A stretch of DNA of 12,827 nucleotides from Clostridium sp. CAG:413 (GTDB lineage: Bacteria; Bacillota; Clostridia; Oscillospirales; Acutalibacteraceae), in the NCBI GenBank assembly GCA_000431775.1, contig FR888176.1:23235-36061 (forward strand), in the 5' to 3' direction. Positions 7,651-12,827 of the stretch are shown here, one piece after another (the first letter of the stretch is position 1; the number at the start of each line of letters is the position of its first letter). The translations under genes and the position numbers were made by a program. The notes beneath the pieces were generated by a model, which made no database searches, was not told the DNA's origin, and was given only the letters and a program-made list of their open reading frames with translations.

Positions 7651-7678
7651 CTTAAGCAGTTGTGCCGGCTGCTTTAAG
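7651..7678 (-). other. Hairpin in the 5' leader of the first giant gene
   Basis: CTTAAGCAG (7651-7659) pairs with CTGCTTTAAG (7669-7678) with a single bulged base and a nine-base loop. On the - strand only two T follow, so it is not a typical terminator. It may be a leader structure affecting mRNA stability or translation; the role is unknown. Confidence 0.4.
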
Positions 7679-7701
7679 TTTATCCAAGCAAATTTGCTAT
7701 C

Positions 7702-7727
7702 CTCTGCGGGGATTGCTCCCCGCAGAG
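7702..7727 (-). terminator. Strong stem-loop after the second giant gene (atypical terminator or processing hairpin)
   Basis: A perfect 11-bp stem, CTCTGCGGGGA (7702-7712) with TCCCCGCAGAG (7717-7727). In the - strand RNA the loop is GCAA, a GNRA tetraloop, and the stem is preceded by AAAA but followed by GATAGC, with no U-run. The only T-run (TTTT) is on the + strand side, where there is no gene to end. It lies about 20 bases past the stop of the - strand gene, so a role as an inefficient terminator or an intercistronic stabilising hairpin is inferred. Confidence 0.55.
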
Positions 7728-7748
7728 TTTTAAGGTTAGGAATATGCC

Positions 7749-10700
7749 TTACGCTTCGGTAGCTCTGCCGGTTACCTGATCAATATAGGTCAGAGCGAGC
7801 GCACGGTTGCTGATGATTGAAGTGTCGATGGAGTCAATTCTGCCGTCGCCGTTGAGATCCGCAGCCATGGTCATATAGACCTTATAGTCCGGGTTGTCAA
7901 CAAGGACGCCGTTTGAATAGACCTGCTTGAGCGACCAGCCGGTAACGGAGAGGACCTCATCGTTTGCAAGAGAAACGTCAGTCGCATTGACTCTGGAGTC
8001 GCCGTTAAGGTCGCCGAAGATAACAACGTAGTAAGTTTCAAGAAGCTGGCCGGTAACGTTATCGTAAAGCTCAATTACAGTGCCGGTACCGAAGCCGTTT
8101 GCGGTGGCGGTAACGGTGAAGTGACCGTCGCCCTCAACGTCAAGGTAGGTGTTGTAGGTAGCCTCGCTCATACGCTCCTGGAGACCGTAGATGACCATGT
8201 TATCTCTGTCGATAACGGTGGTGGAGCCGGCCTTCGGGATAAGAGTTACGGGTACTCTCTCGAACTCTGCATAGATATCAATGTCGTTTGCGGGCATAGC
8301 TGCGGGAACATCCTTCCAGCCCTTGAATACGTAGAACTCCTTGGTGGGAGAATTCGTGGGCAGAGTGATTTCGCTGCCGACCTTAACAAGAGTCTTTTGG
8401 AACTCAACGCCGTCCGCCCAGAAGGTTACGGTGTAAGCGTCAACGGTGCCGGTGCTCTCGAAGGAAGCGATGATGATAAGATTCTCGGCGGGCATGGTCG
8501 TCGGTATCTCCATTGACCAGCCGGTGAAGGTCATCTTGTCAACAACGGGATCTGCGGGAGCGGTAACGGTATCGCCGTACTTGTAGGTCTCAACAGTCTT
8601 CTGACCGTTTACGATATATGTGATGGTGTATTCGATAGCTTCCCACTTGGAGGTGAGAGCAAGGTTGTTTGCAGGCATCGTGGCGGGAGCCTTGTTGCCC
8701 TGAGCGTCAACCCAGCCGACGAATTCCATACCGGTCTTATCGGCAGGAGTTACATCGGGAAGCGCTGCGCCGTAGCGGACTGTGTACTCAACGCCGTCGA
8801 AGGTTGCGGTGTAGACGTTTCTCGAATACTTAAGGACGAGCTTGGTGCTGCCGTCGCCCGCGATAATAGCGGTGAGGGTGCTCTCTGCAGCGTTGAAGGT
8901 GAAGCCGCTGACTTCGCCTGCCACTGCGGATACGCTCTGGCCGGTAGTGCCTGTGAGCGAGGTCGAGCCGGAAAGCTCGTATACGCCGTCAACGTTCTCA
9001 AGATATATCTCTATAGCATAGGGAACGTTATCATCGCTGACGATATTCGGCTTATAGGTTACGTTCTTTGCGGGAACCTTACCGGTGAAGGCTTCTCCGT
9101 CACCATCGACCCAGCCGACAAGAGTCATGCCGTCGGGAACAGTGATCGAAGGAGCGGTGATCTCTGAACCGAACTCAAATTCGTCGCTTGAGATCTCTGC
9201 GCCGTCAGCGTCAACGAACTTAACTGTGTACTTGTTGGCAATATTGGTGCCGTTGATGACAAGAGCGTCATCTGCGGGCATGGTTTCGGGCTTATCTGTC
9301 CAGCCGCTGAAGGTATAGCCGGTGGGAGCGGTGTAAGCGTAATCGGCAATTGCCTCACCGAAGGTCTCGGTGGTGGTGCCGACGATCTCGCCGTTGACCT
9401 TCCAGGTTACGGTGTAGGTCTTGGCGGTGAGCTTGCCGCTGATAACAAGAGCGTCATTTGCGGGCATGGTGGCGGGAACATCTACCCACTCGAAATCATA
9501 GCCTGCTGCGGGAGTATATGCGGGAGCCGCAAGAGCCTCGCCGTATTTAACCTCGGTGGTGGTGGTGAAGTCATCGCCGACCTTCCAGGTTACGGTATAG
9601 GTCTTGGGAGTGGTGGTGCCGTTAACAACGATTTCGGAATCGGGCATAGTCTCGGGCTTATCGGTCCAACCGCTGAACTCATAGCCCTCGGGGGCGGTGT
9701 AGTCATAATCGGCAATTGCTTCGCCGTAAGAAACTACGGTCTCGCCGACCTTCTCGCCGTTGACCTTCCAGACTACCTTGTAGCCGTTTGCAACGGTGGT
9801 GCCGTTAACAACGATGTCGTTCGCGGGCATGGTATCGGGCTTATCGGTCCAGCCGCCGAAGGTGTAGCCGGCGGGTGCGGTGTACTCATAATCGGCAATT
9901 GCCTCACCGAAGGTTACGGTGGTGGTGCCGACGATCTCGCCGTTGACCTTCCAGGTTACGGTGTAGGTCTTGGCGGTGAGCTTGCCGCTGATAACAAGAG
10001 CGTCATTTGCGGGCATGGTGGCGGGAACATCTACCCACTCGAAGTCATAGCCTGCTGCGGGAGTATATTCGGGAGCCACAAGAGCCTCGCCGTATTTAAC
10101 CATGGTAGTGGTGGTGAAGTCATCGCCGACCTTCCAGGTTACGGTGTAGGTGTTGATATCCCACTGACCGATGAATTCGTCGTTGCTCTCAACGATCGCA
10201 GGCTCGTGATCCCAGCCGAGGAAGGTGTGGCCTTCCATAGTAGGATCGGCAACTGCGTTGGAGATATCGGTGTTGAATTCATAGTCCTGCTCGTGGAGGA
10301 CAATGCCGTTTGCCTTATCAGCTTCGCTCTTATAGAAGACGATGTGGTAAACGTTGATGTTGTAAACGCCTTCGAATACGAACTCGGTGGCTGCCTTATC
10401 GTCGTCGCCGGTGAGAGCCTTAACGGTTGTCGGGAAGGTAACGGCAGCGCCGTTGTAGTTCCAAACGCCGGTGAAGGTGTAGCCCTCGACTGCCGCATCC
10501 GCTTCGGTGATAGCGTCGATAGCATCCTCATAGGTGACAGTCCAGTCAAGGAGATTGCCCTCGGGGCCCTTGAATATTACCGTATACTCGATATCAGTGA
10601 AGAGAGCATGGAGCTTAACATCCTGAGTCAGAGCAGCGGGAACATCGCTGTCCCAGTCAACGAATCTCTTGCCCTTGAGGGTCGGAGCTTCCTTGGCGGT

Positions 10701-12827
10701 GGGAGCGGTGCCGTAATCGAGAGTCTCGGTGAAGTAGACCTGAGTCTCAGCCTCATCATAATAATAGGTTATGGTGTAACGATTGATGGTAAGAGTACCA
10801 TTGATAACAAGGTTATCATCGTCAGGCATCGCCGAGGGAATATCGCCCCATGCGAACGAATGACCTGCGGGGATAGTGTACTGAGGAGCCGTGACTGCCT
10901 CGCCGTACTTAACCTCGGTCGAGTTATAATACTCGCCGTTGATCGTCCACTTAACGGTGTAGGTCTTGATGGTGGTGGTACCGTTGACCTCAATGTTGTT
11001 AGCGGGCATTGTAGCGGGCTTATCGGTCCAACCGCTGAAGGTGTAGCCGGTGGGAGCGGTGTAATCATAATCCGCTATCTCTGCGCCGTAGACCGCATTG
11101 GTGGTCGCGATAACTTCGCCGTTGACCTTCCAGGTTATGGTGTGAATGTCGGCTCTGAGAGTGCCGTTGATAACGAGGTTCTCGTTGTCGGGCATGGTCT
11201 CGGGCTTATCGAGCCAGCCGCTGAAGGTCGAGCCGACAGGAGCATCGTAATTAAAGTCAGCAATGGGCTGACCGAAGGTCTCGGTGGTGGTGCCGACTAC
11301 CTCGCCGTCAACCTTCCATGTTACGGTGTAGGTCTTGGCAGTGGTGGTGCCGTTGACGGTGATGTTGCTTGCGGGCATGGTCTCGGGCTTATCGGTCCAA
11401 CCGCTGAAGTTGTAACCGGCGGGAGCAGCATACTCATAGTCTGCGATAGCATCGCCGAACTTAACGGTGGTCTCGCCGACCTTCTCGCCGTTGACATTCC
11501 ATGTTACGGTGTAGTTCTTAGCGGTGGTAGTGCCGTTAACGGTGATGTCGCTTGCGGGCATGGTTTCGGGCTTATCGGTCCAACCGCTGAACTCGTAGCC
11601 CTCGGGAGCATCAAACGCATAGTCAGCAATAGCATCGCCGAACTTAACGGTGGTCTCGCCGACCTTCTCGCCGTTGACATTCCATGTTACGGTGTAGTTC
11701 TTAGCGGTGGTGGTGCCGTTGATGGTGATGTCATTTGCAGGCATGGTTGCGGGGATCTCATCCCAAGCGAAGTCATAGCCTGCTTCTGCGGTGTAATCGG
11801 GAGCAATGATTGCGTCGCCGTACTTAACGGTAGTAGTGGTAAACTCCTTGCCGTCGACGGTCCATGTGACCGTGTAGGAATTGGCTACATAGTAGCCGGT
11901 AATGACGAGATTCTCGTCAGCGGGCATGGTCTCGGGAATACCTCTCCACTCGAAGGTGTAGCCTTCCTTCTCAATGGGAGCTTCGGGAGTAGCTATAGCC
12001 TCGCCGAAGGTAGCCTGAGTCTGCTTATAAGTGCCCTGCTCGCCGTCGATCTTCCATGTCACGGTGTAGACGATCGGGGTATAAGCACCGGTGATCTCAA
12101 CATCCGCGGCAGGCATGGTGGCGGGAGCCGAACTCCATGCGAAGTTATAACCGGCCTTAGCGTCAACTGACGGAGCGGCGGGAAACTCGTCGCCGTAAGC
12201 AACGGGCTCTTCCTTAACGGTAACGCCGTCAACGATCCACTTGACGTTGTAGGAATTCTTTGACCAAACGGCCTTGTAGGACATATCGGCGCTTGCAGTC
12301 TCGGGAAGAGTCTGGACGTCGTCAACGGTGGGATTCTCAACGGTGGAGAGAGCCCAGCCCTTGAATTCATAGCCTACTCTGGTGGGAACGGGAGCGTTAA
12401 CAGCTTCGCCCTCGTTGACCGTTACGGTCTTAGCCTCGGTCGAAGCGTCGGCAAATGCGCCGCCGTTAGGATCGAAGGTGAAGTTAAAGGTGGTAGCTGC
12501 GGTGGTCTCATAAAGAGCGTTATAAGTATCAACAGCATAGTTGTACTTGATAGCGGAGACGTCAACGCAGTCCGCTGCGGTAGCGGTGGCAAGATCGACT
12601 GTGGAGGGAACCCAGCCAACGAACGATTTGCCGCCTGGAGCGGTAACGGCTGCGGGCTGATCAGCGGCTGAGAGAGCCTCGCCGATGAAGCCTTCACCGG
12701 TGGTGAACTCGGAAGCACCGTTTGCAAAAGTGCCTTCGCCCGCGTTGAATTTAACGGGGTTGGTGAAGGTCAGCGTGCTGTCCGCATCCTGGTCGAAGAG
12801 CTTATATTGTAATTTCCAATCGTATGA
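7749..12827 (-). CDS. Giant InlB B-repeat/dockerin surface protein with 61-residue tandem arrays, 5'-partial
   Basis: The frame is open to the last base of the window, giving 1692 visible residues. The ATG at 12284 has no Shine-Dalgarno and sits inside a repeat strand (MSYKAVWSK), so it is not the start. Order, numbered from that internal Met: two InlB-type units upstream of it (12285-12827); an eight-unit 61-residue array (12-502); three divergent InlB-type units (503-712); a five-unit array (713-1018); one InlB-type unit; one MucBP-like module (1087-1156); three more InlB-type units; a pre-dockerin module (1344-1423); and a dockerin (1424-1511). The signal peptide and any N-terminal cohesin-like modules would lie beyond the window. 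No sortase motif or membrane segment is visible at the C-terminus. It is a paralogue of the adjacent downstream gene, 145 bases away on the same strand. The likely role is an extended surface stalk or adhesin held through its dockerin; the ligand is unknown. Confidence 0.92.
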   Translation of the reverse strand, partial: SYDWKLQYKLFDQDADSTLTFTNPVKFNAGEGTFANGASEFTTGEGFIGEALSAADQPAAVTAPGGKSFVGWVPSTVDLATATAADCVDVSAIKYNYAVDTYNALYETTAATTFNFTFDPNGGAFADASTEAKTVTVNEGEAVNAPVPTRVGYEFKGWALSTVENPTVDDVQTLPETASADMSYKAVWSKNSYNVKWIVDGVTVKEEPVAYGDEFPAAPSVDAKAGYNFAWSSAPATMPAADVEITGAYTPIVYTVTWKIDGEQGTYKQTQATFGEAIATPEAPIEKEGYTFEWRGIPETMPADENLVITGYYVANSYTVTWTVDGKEFTTTTVKYGDAIIAPDYTAEAGYDFAWDEIPATMPANDITINGTTTAKNYTVTWNVNGEKVGETTVKFGDAIADYAFDAPEGYEFSGWTDKPETMPASDITVNGTTTAKNYTVTWNVNGEKVGETTVKFGDAIADYEYAAPAGYNFSGWTDKPETMPASNITVNGTTTAKTYTVTWKVDGEVVGTTTETFGQPIADFNYDAPVGSTFSGWLDKPETMPDNENLVINGTLRADIHTITWKVNGEVIATTNAVYGAEIADYDYTAPTGYTFSGWTDKPATMPANNIEVNGTTTIKTYTVKWTINGEYYNSTEVKYGEAVTAPQYTIPAGHSFAWGDIPSAMPDDDNLVINGTLTINRYTITYYYDEAETQVYFTETLDYGTAPTAKEAPTLKGKRFVDWDSDVPAALTQDVKLHALFTDIEYTVIFKGPEGNLLDWTVTYEDAIDAITEADAAVEGYTFTGVWNYNGAAVTFPTTVKALTGDDDKAATEFVFEGVYNINVYHIVFYKSEADKANGIVLHEQDYEFNTDISNAVADPTMEGHTFLGWDHEPAIVESNDEFIGQWDINTYTVTWKVGDDFTTTTMVKYGEALVAPEYTPAAGYDFEWVDVPATMPANDALVISGKLTAKTYTVTWKVNGEIVGTTTVTFGEAIADYEYTAPAGYTFGGWTDKPDTMPANDIVVNGTTVANGYKVVWKVNGEKVGETVVSYGEAIADYDYTAPEGYEFSGWTDKPETMPDSEIVVNGTTTPKTYTVTWKVGDDFTTTTEVKYGEALAAPAYTPAAGYDFEWVDVPATMPANDALVISGKLTAKTYTVTWKVNGEIVGTTTETFGEAIADYAYTAPTGYTFSGWTDKPETMPADDALVINGTNIANKYTVKFVDADGAEISSDEFEFGSEITAPSITVPDGMTLVGWVDGDGEAFTGKVPAKNVTYKPNIVSDDNVPYAIEIYLENVDGVYELSGSTSLTGTTGQSVSAVAGEVSGFTFNAAESTLTAIIAGDGSTKLVLKYSRNVYTATFDGVEYTVRYGAALPDVTPADKTGMEFVGWVDAQGNKAPATMPANNLALTSKWEAIEYTITYIVNGQKTVETYKYGDTVTAPADPVVDKMTFTGWSMEIPTTMPAENLIIIASFESTGTVDAYTVTFWADGVEFQKTLVKVGSEITLPTNSPTKEFYVFKGWKDVPAAMPANDIDIYAEFERVPVTLIPKAGSTTVIDRDNMVIYGLQERMSEATYNTYLDVEGDGHFTVTATANGFGTGTVIELYDNVTGQLLETYYVVIFGDLNGDSRVNATDVSLANDEVLSVTGWSLKQVYSNGVLVDNPDYKVYMTMAADLNGDGRIDSIDTSIISNRALALTYIDQVTGRATEA
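7752..8015 (-). other. Dockerin module (type I-like), second giant protein
   Basis: Residues 1424-1511 from the internal Met. Both calcium loops are canonical: DLNGDSRVNATD and DLNGDGRIDSID. They are about 39 residues apart, nearly double the classical spacing, with an inserted VYSNGVLVDNPDYKVYM stretch. The helices read VSLANDEVLSV and TSIISNRALAL. The first loop matches that of the neighbouring protein at all but one position (Ser-Arg versus Ser-Leu), which suggests the same partner class. Confidence 0.87.
8016..8255 (-). other. Conserved pre-dockerin module, second giant protein
   Basis: About 80 residues: VTLIPKAGSTTVIDRD, IYGLQERMSEATYNTYLDVE, GTGTVIELYDNVTGQLLETY, then VVIFGDLNGD. It is collinear with the module of the first giant protein minus an insertion of about 25 residues. 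The family is not recognised; an X-module-like stabiliser of the dockerin is one possibility. Confidence 0.6.
8817..9026 (-). repeat. MucBP-like module, second giant protein
   Basis: YAIEIYLENVDGVYELSGS, GFTFNAAESTLTAII and LVLKYSRN: the same skeleton as the three modules of the first giant protein, again leading directly into an InlB-type strand (YTATFDG). Confidence 0.55.
9368..9494 (-). repeat. Direct repeat, copy 1 (127 bases identical to 9917-10043)
   Basis: Exact identity over 127 bases at an offset of 549 bases. Similarity extends on both sides; over 9421-9600 I count 7 mismatches in 180 bases against the other copy. Identity at third codon positions points to recent duplication or gene conversion. 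Confidence 0.9.
9917..10043 (-). repeat. Direct repeat, copy 2 (127 bases identical to 9368-9494)
   Basis: Partner of the 9368-9494 copy, in phase with the reading frame (549 = 3 x 183 bases), so recombination between the two would delete or add exactly three repeat units without a frameshift. Confidence 0.9.
10785..12251 (-). repeat. Array 1: eight tandem ~61-residue repeats
   Basis: Units start at residues 12, 73, 137, 197, 258, 319, 381 and 442 from the internal Met (spacing 61, 64, 60, 61, 61, 62, 61, then 61 to the next block). Two subtypes occur: GYxFSGWTDKPETMP (units 4-7) and a GYxFAW/FEW form ending PATMP/PETMP/PSAMP without the Gly before Trp (units 1-3 and 8). The DNA of adjacent units is identical over 83 bases (11446-11528 and 11629-11711, offset 183). 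Confidence 0.92.

Larger units (their letters stand above)
7604..7748 (-). promoter_or_regulatory. Spacer between the two giant genes; two stem-loops, no convincing promoter
   Basis: The 145-base spacer holds, in - strand order, the GNRA stem-loop (7702-7727), a 12-base perfect palindrome AGCAAATTTGCT (7687-7698), a second hairpin (7651-7678) and the Shine-Dalgarno. CATAAT, 4 bases before the Shine-Dalgarno, resembles a -10 box, but its -35 partner 17 bases upstream (TTCCGA) is poor and the transcript would start inside the ribosome site. No better sigma-70 pair was found. Co-transcription from the upstream gene is therefore plausible. Confidence 0.45.
9231..10148 (-). repeat. Array 2: five tandem 61-residue (183-bp) repeats
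   Basis: Units start at Tyr713, 774, 835, 896 and 957 (from the internal Met), spaced exactly 61 residues, and the next unit begins at 1019. Consensus: YTVTWKVNGE, then GTTTxTFGEAIADYxYTAP, GYxFSGWTDKPETMP and xxVVNGTT. Units 1 and 4 are near-identical and units 2 and 5 likewise, giving a three-unit (549-bp) higher-order repeat. This is the most homogeneous part of the gene. Confidence 0.93.

Noticed and set aside
7687..7698. Palindrome AGCAAATTTGCT as an operator
   Set aside because: It is a perfect 12-base palindrome but a single copy, next to the stem-loop and with no recognisable promoter to regulate, so it is noted only.
10206..12170. 654-codon open frame on the + strand
   Set aside because: It lies antisense to the 61-residue arrays. 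Because the 183-bp period is a multiple of three, a stop-free antisense frame in one unit stays open in all. Its translation is a low-complexity pattern with no domain, and it has no independent start context.
9231..12251. CRISPR-like or intergenic tandem DNA repeats
   Set aside because: The 183-bp periodic repeats are coding, in frame and have no spacers; they are protein repeats.
12282..12284. ATG at 12284 as the start of the second giant protein
   Set aside because: The frame continues upstream without a stop to base 12827 and encodes two more InlB-type units, there is no Shine-Dalgarno before the ATG, and no signal peptide follows it.

Overview
The window looks like chromosomal DNA of an anaerobic gut-type Clostridia bacterium (Ruminococcus/Oscillospiraceae-like). 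This is inferred from C-terminal type I dockerins, giant InlB B-repeat surface proteins, an AAGGAGG Shine-Dalgarno and a GH89 glycosidase. The species cannot be named from the sequence alone.

Layout. (1) Positions 2-1729, + strand: the 3' three quarters of a GH89 alpha-N-acetylglucosaminidase (NAGLU-like), cut by the left window edge, followed by a clear intrinsic terminator. (2) Positions 1745-1809: two back-to-back hairpins, one per strand, between convergent genes. (3) Positions 1829-7603, - strand: a complete 1924-residue secreted protein. It has a signal peptide, two homologous cohesin-like modules, 14 InlB B-type repeats with three interspersed MucBP-like modules, a pre-dockerin module and a C-terminal dockerin. 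(4) Positions 7604-7748: a 145-base spacer with a strong Shine-Dalgarno and two stem-loops. (5) Positions 7749-12827, - strand: a second giant protein of the same architecture. Its 5' end lies beyond the right edge, since the frame is open to the last base, and 1692 residues are visible. It is dominated by two arrays of a very regular 61-residue (183-bp) repeat and ends in its own pre-dockerin module and dockerin.

The two giant genes are paralogues in tandem. Neither shows a sortase motif or membrane anchor, so attachment through cohesin-dockerin binding is the best inference. The GH89 enzyme removes terminal alpha-linked GlcNAc from host glycans (heparan sulfate, gastric mucin) in characterised relatives. 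It is convergent with the giant genes and not in their operon, so a shared host-mucosa role is only a contextual suggestion. The most notable features are the pairing of cohesin-like modules and divergent dockerins in one polypeptide, the conserved pre-dockerin module, and the recently homogenised 61-residue arrays with a three-unit higher-order repeat. No RNA genes, CRISPR arrays, transposases or phage genes were seen.
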